NCBI RefSeq assembly: GCF_035989285.1
Contig: NZ_CP108513.1
Coordinates: forward strand, 2,356,001-2,420,000
Direction: 5' to 3'
Length of the DNA: 64,000 nucleotides
DNA from: Streptomyces sp. NBC_01235
Lineage (GTDB): Bacteria > Actinomycetota > Actinomycetes > Streptomycetales > Streptomycetaceae
A program made the position numbers and the translations under genes. The stretch's first letter is position 1. Every line of letters starts with the position of its first letter. Below, piece by piece: positions 8,291 through 16,812 of the stretch. A model generated the notes under the pieces. The model did no database searches and was not told the DNA's origin. It was given only the letters and a program-made list of their open reading frames with translations.

Positions 8291-8881
8291 TCAGCAGGCG
8301 GGGCCGCCGCCCCCGACGTACGCCTCGCGCCCGTCCAGACCGTCCTCGTCGTGCTCCCGCAGAGCGTCCTCGATCCGTGCGCGCAGCTCATACACGTCGG
8401 CGCCGGCGTGGGTCAGGACCTCGACGGCCCGTGCCTGGGGGTCCGTGACGATCGCCGCGAGCAGGTCGACGCCCCGGGCCGGCGCACCGTCGCGGCGGGC
8501 GGCCCGCACGCACGCGAGCTCCAGCGCGGTCGCGGCCAGCGGGGAGAAACCCTCGACGACCGTCACGACGGGCAGCGCTCCGGAGTCCTCGACGCCGCTC
8601 TGCCAGCGCAGGCCGTAGCCGATGCTGCGCTGGACGAGGTAGCCGAGCAGCCGGGCGAGCTGGGGCCCGCCGCCGAAGGCTGCGCGGACCTGGGGGTCGT
8701 GCTCCAGGAGCGAGTGCAGCAGGTGGGCGGTGTCGATCTGCCGGTCCCCGTCCCGGACCGCCCGCCTGCGGGCGGAGGCGAGCGCCGCCGCGGTCTCGGC
8801 GCCGAGCCGGGGGTCGTCGTCCATGGCGTGCGCGTGCGCGGCCTGACCGCGGGGAGACTGCCGGGGAATACGGGGTTGCAC
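8291..8881 (-). CDS. Clp N-terminal-domain protein
   Basis: A 196-residue protein containing two Clp-N repeats of about 70 residues each (LGAETAAALASARRRAVRDGDRQIDTAHLLHSLLEHDPQVRAAFGG...; FSPLAATALELACVRAARRDGAPARGVDLLAAIVTDPQARAVEVLTHAG). It has no AAA+ ATPase module, so it resembles stand-alone Clp-N adaptors rather than ClpC/ClpA. Such proteins are thought to bind Clp machines or their substrates; function here is unproven. The start may be GTG 8881, preceded by GGGGTGGGGA, or ATG 8824 (MDDDPRLG), which lacks a ribosome binding site. The C-terminus AYVGGGGPAC is short and glycine-rich. Confidence 0.8.
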   Translation of the reverse strand: MQPRIPRQSPRGQAAHAHAMDDDPRLGAETAAALASARRRAVRDGDRQIDTAHLLHSLLEHDPQVRAAFGGGPQLARLLGYLVQRSIGYGLRWQSGVEDSGALPVVTVVEGFSPLAATALELACVRAARRDGAPARGVDLLAAIVTDPQARAVEVLTHAGADVYELRARIEDALREHDEDGLDGREAYVGGGGPAC

Positions 8882-9080
8882 ATCCCCACCCCATCAGCCG
8901 CGGCCGGGTGCCGTCATCCCCGGAGGGAAGCATCTTCACGTCCCACGCAGAGCGGACCTCGGGCGGCGGAATCTCCTCCCTACGGATGAGATCGGGCCCT
9001 TTCCCCCGCAGGAGCGCGCGCCGCCTTGCCGCACGCCCGTCACGCAACCACCGAGCCCCGCCCGCACGTCTCCCGCGGAC

Positions 9081-9270
9081 ATGGAGAGCGGGTGCCGGCT
9101 GGGGGCCCCGCGGGCCTGTCGACGGCCGGCAGTACGTCTACCGGGTCCACGCCCCGCAGGACGCGCTGCCCGCCGACCTGTTCCGGCAGGTCTGGCACTG
9201 CCACTAGGAGGGGCCGTTCCCGCGCGCCTGGGACGTGTTCGACGTGGCGGTGATACGCCGGGTGGGGTGA
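9081..9270 (+). pseudogene. Gene remnant with in-frame stop
   Basis: From about 9081 one plus frame reads a coherent C-terminal-looking peptide, VDGRQYVYRVHAPQDALPADLF, followed by RQVWHCH, then TAG at 9205-9207, and continues in the same frame EGPFPRAWDVFDVAVIRRVG before a normal TGA at 9268. Amino-acid content on both sides of the stop is protein-like, and replacing TAG by TAC/TAT gives one unbroken tail. Upstream of 9081 no start or coding signal is clear. I do not recognise the family. The remnant ends just before the SRPBCC gene. Confidence 0.5.
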
Positions 9271-9373
9271 GCTCCACACTTTCTGAAGATACGTCAGTAT
9301 TGAATGTTCGAGGCCGTGGAGTTACGTTCCGCGACACCGCAGCCCGAGTTGCCCGACATGAAGAGGTGGTCGC

Positions 9374-9802
9374 ATGGCCGAAGTCAGCGCGGAGGCACGT
9401 ATCCAGGCGCCGGCCGAGAAGGTGTGGGCCCAGCTCACCGACTGGGCGGCGTACGGGGAGTGGAACGCGACCCACACCAACTTCCCGCGGGGCGGCCCCG
9501 AGAACCTCGAGGTGGGAGTCACCTTCCAGGAGAACATGAAGCTGATGGGCTTCCCGGCGGAGGTCGAGTGGACGGTCGCGGAACTGGAACCGGCCCGCGT
9601 CCTGGTCATCCGCGGCAAGGGCCCGATGGCGGTGTCCGTCGCCACGCGCTACACCCTCACCCCCGACGGCGACGCCACCACGGTCCGCATCGACGGCGAG
9701 TTCACGGGCGCGGCCGTGTCGCTGATGGCGGGCAAGCTGAAGGACTCGGGGACGGCGGCCCTGAACGAGTCGCTGCGCAAGCTGGGCAGCCTGGTGTCCT
9801 GA
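9374..9802 (+). CDS. SRPBCC (START-like) family protein
   Basis: A 142-residue protein that is one lipid/polyketide-binding helix-grip fold: EVSAEARIQAPAEKVWAQLTDWAAYGEWNATHT, FQENMKLMGFPAEVEWTVAELEPARVLVIRGKG, then a final amphipathic helix SLMAGKLKDSGTAALNESLRKLGSLV. It resembles the Rv0910-type SRPBCC proteins of actinobacteria and the polyketide cyclase/dehydrase family. No catalytic residues can be assigned and a ligand-binding role is likely. A hairpin at 9854-9887 follows, after which the PadR gene converges. Confidence 0.82.
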   Translation: MAEVSAEARIQAPAEKVWAQLTDWAAYGEWNATHTNFPRGGPENLEVGVTFQENMKLMGFPAEVEWTVAELEPARVLVIRGKGPMAVSVATRYTLTPDGDATTVRIDGEFTGAAVSLMAGKLKDSGTAALNESLRKLGSLVS

Positions 9803-9853
9803 CCGCCGGCCGCAACCCGGCACACCCGGTACGCCAGGTACCCCAAGTACGCG

Positions 9854-9887
9854 AAGGCACCCCGCGGATGACTCCACGGGGCGCCTC
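9854..9887. terminator. Hairpin between convergent SRPBCC and padR-type genes
   Basis: An imperfect 15-bp stem (AAGGCACCCCGCGGA with TCCACGGGGCGCCTC, two mismatches) around a four-base loop. It lies in the 106-bp gap between two convergent genes and could stop both transcripts. Confidence 0.6.
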
Positions 9888-9908
9888 GGCGTTGTCGCAC
9901 GACGGTTG

Positions 9909-10529
9909 TCAGTCCCCGTCGGCGAGGATCAGGTACAGCTTCTTGCGGGCGTCGTTGATGACCGTGAGCGCCTTCTCGCGCTGCTCTTTGCTGCCGGTCT
10001 TCCACACCTGCCCGAAGGCCTCCATCAGACCGAAGCCGGCCTGGCGGATCTCGCCGAGAGCCTCCCAGTCGACCCCGCGCGTGGCTTCCTCCCAGGGGGC
10101 CTCCGGGCCCTCCTCGGAGGCCGTACGACCCTCGTCGGTGAGCGAGAACAGCTTCTTGCCGCCTTCGCTCTCGCTCGCGATCAGGCCCTCGTCCTCGAGG
10201 AGTTGGAGGGTCGGGTACACCGAGCCCGGACTGGGCTTCCACGCCCCGCCACTGCGCTCGGCGATCTCCTGGATCATCTCGTAGCCGTGCATGGGCCGGT
10301 CCTTGAGCAGGGCCAGGATCGAGGCCCGTACGTCACCGCGCCGCGCCCTCCCCCTGGGTCCGCCGCGCCCTCGTCCACCCCAGGGGCCAGGACCGAAGCC
10401 CGGTCCGAAACCGGGACCGCCCGGGCCGCCGGGGCCGAACCCCGGACCACCCGGCCCGAAGGGCCCGAAGGCCGCACGTCGTCCTTCACCGCGCCGCCCA
10501 TGCCCACCGTCGAATCCGTGGTTGCGCAT
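9909..10529 (-). CDS. PadR-family regulator with Gly/Pro/Phe-rich N-terminus
   Basis: About 206 residues. The first 65 are low-complexity GPFGPGGPGFGPGG repeats ending in an Arg-rich patch (GGRGRGGPRGRARR). The PadR winged helix follows: DVRASILALLKDRPMHGYEMIQEIAERSGGAWKPSPGSVYPTLQLLEDEGLIASESEGGKKLFSLTDEG, with the expected SPGSVYPTLQLLEDEGLI. A C-terminal dimerisation helix of about 60 residues completes it. The ATG at 10529 sits 8 nt after GGAG; ATG 10535 is a close alternative. PadR proteins usually repress their own gene, and a matching palindrome lies upstream. The disordered GP-rich arm is seen in several actinobacterial PadR proteins and may aid DNA contact. Confidence 0.9.
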   Translation of the reverse strand: MRNHGFDGGHGRRGEGRRAAFGPFGPGGPGFGPGGPGGPGFGPGFGPGPWGGRGRGGPRGRARRGDVRASILALLKDRPMHGYEMIQEIAERSGGAWKPSPGSVYPTLQLLEDEGLIASESEGGKKLFSLTDEGRTASEEGPEAPWEEATRGVDWEALGEIRQAGFGLMEAFGQVWKTGSKEQREKALTVINDARKKLYLILADGD

Positions 10530-10582
10530 CGTCATCACTCCGTTTCCGTTCATTCCATCGCTGATCTGTCGCGATGCGTCAA

Positions 10583-10592
10583 CGATATATCG
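10583..10592. promoter_or_regulatory. Candidate PadR operator
   Basis: A perfect palindrome CGATATATCG, 54 bp upstream of the PadR start and AT-rich against a 70% GC background. The position fits an autoregulatory site overlapping the promoter. Confidence 0.5.
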
Positions 10593-10599
10593 GAATAGT

Positions 10600-11476
10600 T
10601 CGCATGGCAAGGCCCCCCTTTTCCGCGGGCTGGTGTCCCGCCGCACTCGATCGAGTCGTTTTCTCAACGAGTCGAGTCGTTCGGGCTTCCGTCTCAGGGA
10701 ACCCGGTCGCGCGGTTGAGTGCGGTGTGGGCTGGATGGCTGTACCGGCTGGGGTGGTGGATCGCGCAGAGTCGTACCTTGAGCTGTCGTACGTCGATGCG
10801 GTGCACGGGCATCGTCGGCGTCCGCTGCGAGACTGTGTGACGGGCCGGTTTGAAGATCACTCCAATGCGCGAGTTTCCGCTGGTCGCACCGCGTGTGTCA
10901 CTTCCCGGCCGGTATCGGATCGGGGATTTCTCCGAGGCCGCTGACAGACGGGTCGGCCGGTGGGAGAGACGCATCCTGGAGGTTCCGCACGGCCTGCCGG
11001 CCACATGTGCCGGAAGGGACGAGGCCGCCGCGCGCCGGCGTGCAGTGGGAAGCGTAAAAAGGACCGGAGGGTCCTCCGCCCAGCCCGGACGCATCGTCTC
11101 CGCGATGACACCACCGCGGGCCCGCAACGCGGAGGCGTCCGCGGACGCCTCACTGGAGTCTTCTGGCTTCGCGCCACGCCACCTGGCCCCGGAGGCTGGC
11201 CCCACCCGCTCTCCGCACAGGCCGACGTTGCAGCCGTGACTACGCTCTACCAGCTCATCGGGGAATTCCTCACCACGCGAGAACAGCCGGACGGCCTTGC
11301 CCGGATCTTCAGGACCTACCAGTCCTGGGCGATCACGCAGGACTGGTATCACCTCGAAGACCCGGCGAAGTTGCCGGGCTCACGCGAGGACCTACGGCCT
11401 GACCAACCCGGTCGAATTTCGAGCAAGGAGCCGCAGACCACATCCTGTCCGTCGTCTCCTGCTGCGTTGATACTGA
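10600..11476. other. Gene-poor stretch with decayed coding fragments
   Basis: No convincing complete gene is present in about 880 bp and third-position GC bias is lost. One plus-strand fragment (about 11215-11430) reads protein-like: DVAAVTTLYQLIGEFLTTRE, then QPDGLARIFRTYQSWAITQD and WYHLEDPAKLPGSREDLRP, with no start and no recognisable family. The rest gives only patchy frames with no domain I can name. Together with the broken genes at 12000-12570 it looks like an old insertion or deletion scar. Confidence 0.55.
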
Positions 11477-11965
11477 TCAGCGGGTGGGAAACGAAGCCAG
11501 AGCAAGATCCCACCGGTCAGCTGCGCGAAGCAGAGCAGCTCTATCTACCTGGGCCTCCACGAAGTACTGGTAGATGTCTGCTCCGTTTTCACCCTGCTGC
11601 CATGGGGGTGCCGCCTCCATGGACAGGTGCACACGAATCACCGCACCGTCCTCGCTCCGATCGACGAGGCTGAAGGCCAGGACCGGCTCGACGAACCACG
11701 TGTCCGGGGACAGCCGGCCGTCGGCATCAGGTCCGGTCACCGCAACCGTCCCGGCCGCCACCGCGCGCAGCCAACCAGACACCTGGTGGGCTTCATCGAT
11801 CAGCAGACAAGGATCTGTGAAAGCCCAGATGCCCTCCGGAGTCATCACCGAGCCACCGATGACCAGCCAGTTGTCATCGTATGAGTTGCCGCGGACCGCG
11901 GAGAACTGGTACCCCAACGGGCAGAGATCGACACTGCTTGCCTGATCACCCAAGAGCATTGCCAA
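11477..11965 (-). CDS. WapI-family immunity protein (orphan)
   Basis: A 162-residue soluble protein: [67 protein letters not shown], then [64 protein letters not shown]. This pattern (YDxNWLxIxG, FxDPCLL, SxEAAPPW) matches what I recall as the WapI immunity family, which protects against the C-terminal toxin of WapA-type contact-dependent proteins. No toxin or polymorphic-toxin carrier gene is nearby, so it is an orphan immunity gene in a decayed region. The frame is intact, suggesting it is retained. Confidence 0.7.
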   Translation of the reverse strand: MAMLLGDQASSVDLCPLGYQFSAVRGNSYDDNWLVIGGSVMTPEGIWAFTDPCLLIDEAHQVSGWLRAVAAGTVAVTGPDADGRLSPDTWFVEPVLAFSLVDRSEDGAVIRVHLSMEAAPPWQQGENGADIYQYFVEAQVDRAALLRAADRWDLALASFPTR

Positions 11966-11999
11966 AGGGTGTCACGGGCCTTCTCGACGCTGCACGGGC

Positions 12000-12684
<685 letters not shown>

Positions 12685-12747
12685 TGATGGGCAGTCCGTC
12701 GGCGGGGCCGGCGCCGGTCCGGCAACGGCACCGGCCCCGCGACGCAG

Positions 12748-12789
12748 AGCCGCAGCCGCAGCCGCAGCCGCAGTCGCAGTCGCAGTCGC
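12748..12789. repeat. Hexanucleotide tandem repeat
   Basis: Four copies of AGCCGC followed by three of AGTCGC, in a non-coding or decayed stretch about 110 bp upstream of the SDR gene. In one plus frame it reads poly-Ala/Val, which is not evidence for a gene. Confidence 0.8.
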
Positions 12790-12898
12790 GCCCGCAACGG
12801 TGCGCTGAATCACGGGACTTGGCGAGCGGGCGCAGCCATCAGCGACCGCGATCCGGCACTGCTGGAGCACTGTGGTGTCGGCGCTCTAGGGTGCTGAC

Positions 12899-13714
12899 AT
12901 GACATCGGACGACACCGCGCACAGCGGCTCGCACAGCACCTCGCACGGCTACCTCGCCGAACTGTTCTCGCTGGACGGCCGGGTCGCCGTGGTGACCGGT
13001 GGCAGTTCCGGTATCGGCCGGGCCGTCGCCGAGGCTCTCGCTCGGGCGGGGGCGAGCGTGGTGGTCGTGGCGCGCAAGGAGGCGGAGCTGGCCGCCACGG
13101 TCGCCGAGCTGGCGGCGGAGGGCTGCCGGGCTGCCTGGGTGAGCGCCGATCTGAGCACCCGCGACGGGGTGCGCGCGGCGGCGGAGCAGGCGGCCGAGGC
13201 GTTCGGCGAGCCCGACATCCTCGTCAACAGCGCCGGGATCAACCTACGGCCGCCGATGGGCGAGCTGGACGAGGAGGTGTGGGACGCCACGATGGCGGTG
13301 AACCTGGAGGCGCCCTACCTGTTGGGCCGGCGGTTCGGGCCGGGCATGGCCGAGCGGGGCTTCGGGCGGATCATCCACATCAGCTCCCAGCAGGCGCACC
13401 GGGCGTTCGTCCAGAGCGGCGCCTACGGCGTGTCCAAGGGGGCGCTGGAGTCGCTGGCCCGCTCACAGGCCGAGGCGTGGTCGCCATACGGCGTCACCTG
13501 CAACACGCTGGTGCCCGGCTTCGTCATGACGCCGCTCAACACGCGGTTGTCGTCCGACCCGGAGAAGATGGCGGCGCTGGCCGCGCGAACGATGGTCGGG
13601 CGCAACGGCCTGGCCGAAGACTTCGCCGGAGCCGCCGTGTTCCTGGCCGGGCGCGGCTCCGGCTATGTCACCGGGCAGGCGATCTTCGTCGACGGCGGGT
13701 TCTCGGTGCACTGA
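12899..13714 (+). CDS. Short-chain dehydrogenase/reductase (gluconate 5-dehydrogenase-like)
   Basis: A 271-residue classical SDR. After a His/Ser-rich leader it shows the NAD(P)-binding TGGSSGIG (33-40), the NSAG motif (110-113), catalytic Ser near 162-163 and the YxxxK pair Tyr176/Lys180, and ends with YVTGQAIFVDGGFSVH. An Arg after the second strand (VVVVARKEAEL) favours NADP(H). Overall resemblance is to gluconate 5-dehydrogenase/3-oxoacyl reductase-type enzymes that oxidise a sugar acid or polyol, but the substrate cannot be fixed. It lies alone after the decayed region, convergent with the amidotransferase at 13775. Confidence 0.88.
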   Translation: MTSDDTAHSGSHSTSHGYLAELFSLDGRVAVVTGGSSGIGRAVAEALARAGASVVVVARKEAELAATVAELAAEGCRAAWVSADLSTRDGVRAAAEQAAEAFGEPDILVNSAGINLRPPMGELDEEVWDATMAVNLEAPYLLGRRFGPGMAERGFGRIIHISSQQAHRAFVQSGAYGVSKGALESLARSQAEAWSPYGVTCNTLVPGFVMTPLNTRLSSDPEKMAALAARTMVGRNGLAEDFAGAAVFLAGRGSGYVTGQAIFVDGGFSVH

Positions 13715-13774
13715 GTCGCGTTCCGCGAGCGCGTTCCACGAGTGCGTTCCACGAGTGCGGGACACGCGTGCGTC

Positions 13775-14617
13775 CTACGCCGCCTGCGGGGTGAAGTGGA
13801 CGATTTCGTCGCCTCCGCCGGACTGGACCACGCCGTACGTGCTCTCGGGGACCATGTTCCAGGCGCCGGGCAGGTCGCCCAGGGGTTCGGAGACGATGAG
13901 GCGGGTCTCGTCGGAGACCTCGCGCAGGAATTCCATGTCGGGGTGGAGTGCCCGCAGTGTCTCCACGCGGGTGCTGTAGAAGAGCGAGCGTGAGGCTCCC
14001 TGGCTGGAGTAGCGGAAGGCCCACAGCCGTTCCCCGTCGGTCACGGCGACCGTCATCTGGAGCGGGAACTCCACCCCGTGCTCGTGGCCGATACGTTCCA
14101 CCAGGCCCGTCATCCGTGCGACGGCGCCCGGCGGATCCTCCTCCAGGCCGAGGGTGAGCGCCAGGAAGAACATCATCTCGGAGTCCGTCGACCCTTCGAT
14201 GTCGAGGAAGAGTTCCGGGTCGACGGCGAGGGCGAGGTCGCGGCGGATCCGGTGGAAGTCGGCGATCGCACCGTTGTGCATCCACATCCAGCGGCCGTGC
14301 CGGAACGGGTGGGAGTTGGTCTGCTGCACCGCCGAGCCGGTCGAGGCCCGGATGTGGGCGAAGAACATCGGCGAGCGGACGTGACCGGCGATCTCCCGCA
14401 GATTGCGGTTGCTCCAGGCCGGGCCGATCTCCCGGACGACGGCTGGGGTCCCGTTGCCCCCGTCGAGCGCGTACCAGCCGACGCCGAAACCGTCACCGTT
14501 CGTCGTCTCGACGCCCATCTTGGAATGCAGGCTCTGGTCGATCAGCGAGTGCGCCGGTCGGTAGAGGATCGTTTCGAGCAGCACGGGGGTGCCCGAGTAG
14601 GCGAGCCAACGGCACAT
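13775..14617 (-). CDS. Class II glutamine amidotransferase (YafJ/EgtC-like)
   Basis: A 280-residue protein whose start ATG at 14617 is fixed by chemistry: Met is removed to expose the catalytic Cys2 (MCRWLAYSGTPVLLETIL). Further Ntn-hydrolase motifs are NGDGFGVGWY, FFAHIRASTGSAVQQTNSHPF and WMWMHNGAI, then a Ser/Asp-rich TDSEMMFFLAL. This matches DUF4105-free YafJ-type glutaminase domains, related to EgtC. The ammonia acceptor domain or partner is unknown. It is the distal gene after the DUF7144 gene, separated by a short GGTCGTCGGTCTC tandem repeat, so cotranscription is possible. Confidence 0.9.
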   Translation of the reverse strand: MCRWLAYSGTPVLLETILYRPAHSLIDQSLHSKMGVETTNGDGFGVGWYALDGGNGTPAVVREIGPAWSNRNLREIAGHVRSPMFFAHIRASTGSAVQQTNSHPFRHGRWMWMHNGAIADFHRIRRDLALAVDPELFLDIEGSTDSEMMFFLALTLGLEEDPPGAVARMTGLVERIGHEHGVEFPLQMTVAVTDGERLWAFRYSSQGASRSLFYSTRVETLRALHPDMEFLREVSDETRLIVSEPLGDLPGAWNMVPESTYGVVQSGGGDEIVHFTPQAA

Positions 14618-14632
14618 CGTCCACTGCCTTTC

Positions 14633-14666
14633 GGTCGTCGGTCTCGGTCGTCGGTCTCGGTCGTCG
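14633..14666. repeat. 13-bp tandem repeat
   Basis: Two full copies of GGTCGTCGGTCTC plus eight bases of a third lie between the DUF7144 gene and the amidotransferase start, overlapping the region where the latter's ribosome binding site should be. Confidence 0.75.
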
Positions 14667-14667
14667 C

Positions 14668-15102
14668 TCACCGGTCCTCGTACCTGTCGGGCTTCACCAC
14701 GCACAGGGCCCAGATGACGAACGCGGAGAAGGCGATCATCACGACGGACCAGATCGGGTACTGCGGCAGGGAGAGGAAGTTGGCGATGACGATCAGCCCG
14801 GCGATGGCCACGCCCGCGACCCGCGCCCACATCGCCGCCTGGAACAGTCCCAGGCTGACGATCACGGCGACCGCGCCCAGGGCGAGGTGGATCCAGCCCC
14901 AGCCGGTGAGGTCGTACTGGAAGACGTAGTTGCGGGTCGTGACGAAGATGTCGTCCTCGGCGATCCCCATGATGCCGCGGAAGATGTCGAGCACTCCGGA
15001 GAGCATGAGCGTGACGGCGGCGAAGATCATCAGGCCCTCGGCCCAGTGCTGCTTGGCCGCGTGCCGCTTGACCGACGGCGCGTCGGTGGAGTGTGTCGTC
15101 AT
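14668..15102 (-). CDS. DUF7144-family four-helix membrane protein
   Basis: A 144-residue protein with a short Lys/His-rich N-terminus (KRHAAKQHWAEG) and four transmembrane helices (LMIFAAVTLMLSGVLDIFRGI; GWIHLALGAVAVIVSLGLF; VAGVAIAGLIVIANFL; WSVVMIAFSAFVIWALCVV). The helix-1 end GVLDIFRGIMGIAEDDIFV and the central YVFQYDLTGWGWIHL are the DUF7144 hallmarks. Function is unknown; such genes often sit in stress-type clusters, as here next to HdeD and SHOCT proteins. Confidence 0.82.
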   Translation of the reverse strand: MTTHSTDAPSVKRHAAKQHWAEGLMIFAAVTLMLSGVLDIFRGIMGIAEDDIFVTTRNYVFQYDLTGWGWIHLALGAVAVIVSLGLFQAAMWARVAGVAIAGLIVIANFLSLPQYPIWSVVMIAFSAFVIWALCVVKPDRYEDR

Positions 15103-15163
15103 CCCGATGCCTCGATTCGGTTTCGTTCGGCTCGATTTCGTACAGCTCGGTCTCGTTCGGCGT

Positions 15164-15595
15164 TCAGTGCCGGGAGCCGCTCAGGACCTGTTGCTTCGCC
15201 TTGGCGAACTCCTCGTCCGTGATGTCGCCGCGGGCTCGGATCTCGGAGAGCCGGGCGAGTTCGTCGACGCTGCTGGAGGGGCCGCCCGCGCCCTTGGCGG
15301 TCTCGCGGACGTAGCTGTCGAAGGCCTGCTGCTGCTCACGCGCCTGCGCGATCTCTCTGCGCCCCATGTTCTTGCCGCGCGCGACCACGTAGACGAACAC
15401 GCCCAGGAAGGGCAAGAGGATGCAGAACGCCAGCCAGCCGGCCTTGGCCCAGCCGCTGAGGTCGTCGTCGCGGAAGATGTCGACGACGACCCGGAACAGC
15501 AGGACGAACCACATGATCCACAGGAAGAACACCAGCATGGTCCAGAAGGCGCTCAGCAGCGGATAGTCGTACGCGAGGTACGTGTCACCACTCAT
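15164..15595 (-). CDS. PLDc_N/SHOCT-domain membrane protein
   Basis: A 143-residue protein starting at ATG 15595. Two transmembrane helices (SAFWTMLVFFLWIMWFVLLFRVV and WLAFCILLPFLGVFVYVVA) flank a DDDLSGWAKAGW motif, as in PLDc_N-type membrane domains. A soluble coiled stretch (REIAQAREQQQAFDSYVRETAKG) and a C-terminal SHOCT motif (VDELARLSEIRARGDITDEEFAKAKQQVL) follow. SHOCT is a short oligomerisation module. This arrangement is common in Streptomyces and its role is not known, though envelope-stress association is often proposed. Confidence 0.88.
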   Translation of the reverse strand: MSGDTYLAYDYPLLSAFWTMLVFFLWIMWFVLLFRVVVDIFRDDDLSGWAKAGWLAFCILLPFLGVFVYVVARGKNMGRREIAQAREQQQAFDSYVRETAKGAGGPSSSVDELARLSEIRARGDITDEEFAKAKQQVLSGSRH

Positions 15596-15762
15596 GTCTC
15601 TCCTCCGTCCCGGGCCTTCGCCCGCCATCCCGACATCCCGGCACCCCGACCTGTCGTCGCGTGCCGTTCTCAGCGTGCCCACGCAAGAACCCGGCGGCCT
15701 CACCCGAGGCGGGTGAGTGTGCGCGGGCCGGCTCGAAGCGGCCCGGCCCACGGCGGCCCTGC

Positions 15763-16395
15763 TCAGAACGGATCGGCGGGATCCCTCGGCCCCGCCGTAC
15801 GCGCCCTGCGGAGCGCGGCGCGCCACGCGAGGGCGACCACCGCCTCGACCAGGCCGAGCAGGACGAGCCACAGGCCGAGCAGCCGGGTCAGCGCCCGGGC
15901 CGACTCGGTGGGCAGCGCCAGCACCACGATCCCCGCCACGATGGCGAACACCGCCGCGCCGAGGACGACGCCCCGGTGGGGCAGGTCCTTGGCGGCAAGG
16001 GCCGTGTAGAGGGTGAGCATGCCGGACACCAGCCAGAGGACGCCGACGACCAGCGAGAGCGCGGCGATGGTCTGCAGCGGGTTTCTCAGGCACAGCACCC
16101 CGGCGATCACGTACAGCACCGCCAGGAGGAGCCCGGTCAGCCGTTCGCCGTGCTCCTCCCGGGCGAAGGCCGCGACGAACCGGAAGGCCCCGGTCACCAG
16201 CAGGTACAGGCCGATGAGGACCGCGAGGACGTGCAGGGTCTCGTCCGGCCAGACGAGGACCAGGATGCCCGGCACGAACGTGGCGACCGCCGAGCCGAGG
16301 ATCCACGTCCAGGAGCGCCCGAGTACGCCCAGGGCCTCGGCGGGATCGCCGCCGACCGGTCCGGTGTGCGGTGCGGGTCCAGGCGACACGCTCAT
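15763..16395 (-). CDS. HdeD/DUF308-family membrane protein
   Basis: A 210-residue protein with six hydrophobic helices grouped in pairs (SWTWILGSAVATFVPGILVLVWP; VLAVLIGLYLLVTGAFRFV; LTGLLLAVLYVIAGVLCL; TIAALSLVVGVLWLVSGMLTL; GAAVFAIVAGIVVLALP; LLGLWLVLLGLVEAVVAL). The repeated WPxxxL..L..LxGxxxLxxG pattern is typical of HdeD, linked to acid resistance in enterobacteria; its exact action is undefined. It sits in a cluster of same-strand small membrane proteins (14668-17308). Confidence 0.88.
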   Translation of the reverse strand: MSVSPGPAPHTGPVGGDPAEALGVLGRSWTWILGSAVATFVPGILVLVWPDETLHVLAVLIGLYLLVTGAFRFVAAFAREEHGERLTGLLLAVLYVIAGVLCLRNPLQTIAALSLVVGVLWLVSGMLTLYTALAAKDLPHRGVVLGAAVFAIVAGIVVLALPTESARALTRLLGLWLVLLGLVEAVVALAWRAALRRARTAGPRDPADPF

Positions 16396-16438
16396 GACTC
16401 CTCCTCGCGCCCGGCCGGAGACGACGGGCCCCGGTACG

Positions 16439-16636
16439 TCACTCCGGCAGTTGGCGCATCTCCAGGACCCGCAGGCCCAGCGACTGGCAGCGGGCCAGCA
16501 ACCCGTACAGGTGCGCCTCGTCGACGACGTATCCGAACAGGACGGTCTGACCGGACATGACCACGTGGTCGAGCTCCGGAAAGGCCGTGGTCATCGCCTC
16601 CGACATCTGTCCGTCGACGCGGATCTCGTAGCGCAT
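16439..16636 (-). CDS. Small conserved protein of 65 residues
   Basis: The ATG at 16636 follows GGGAG at proper spacing. The 65 residues MRYEIRVDGQMSEAMTTAFPELDHV and VMSGQTVLFGYVVDEAHLYG end in LLARCQSLGLRVLEMRQLPE. The alternating beta and helix pattern looks like a compact ferredoxin-like or ACT-like domain. I recall similar short proteins in many Streptomyces genomes without known function. It lies 43 bp downstream of the HdeD gene's direction of reading and may be its own transcript. Confidence 0.75.
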   Translation of the reverse strand: MRYEIRVDGQMSEAMTTAFPELDHVVMSGQTVLFGYVVDEAHLYGLLARCQSLGLRVLEMRQLPE

Positions 16637-16764
16637 GAGCTGCTCCCGGGGCGGCCTGGGACAGGCGGACTGCGCCCTTTCCCCGCGATCCTCCGTCCCG
16701 GGAGCACGGACGGCCTCACCCCGTGGAGGTGATAGACCGCACCGCACGCGCGCCACCCGCGTCC

Positions 16765-16812
16765 GTGCGTCAGTGCGTCAGTGCGTCAGTGCGTCAGTGC
16801 GTCAGTGCGTCA
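16765..16812. repeat. Six perfect copies of an 8-bp unit at a stop codon
   Basis: GTGCGTCA is repeated six times without a mismatch. The right-most copy encodes the final Leu-Thr-His residues of the neighbouring membrane protein (16802-17308) and the repeats include its TGA stop, so copy-number change would alter only untranslated sequence. Confidence 0.9.

Noticed and set aside
8059..8448. Gly-Arg-Ala repeat protein in the G-rich tract
   Set aside because: The frame is a translation of the tandem DNA repeat, without ribosome binding site or any non-repeat domain.
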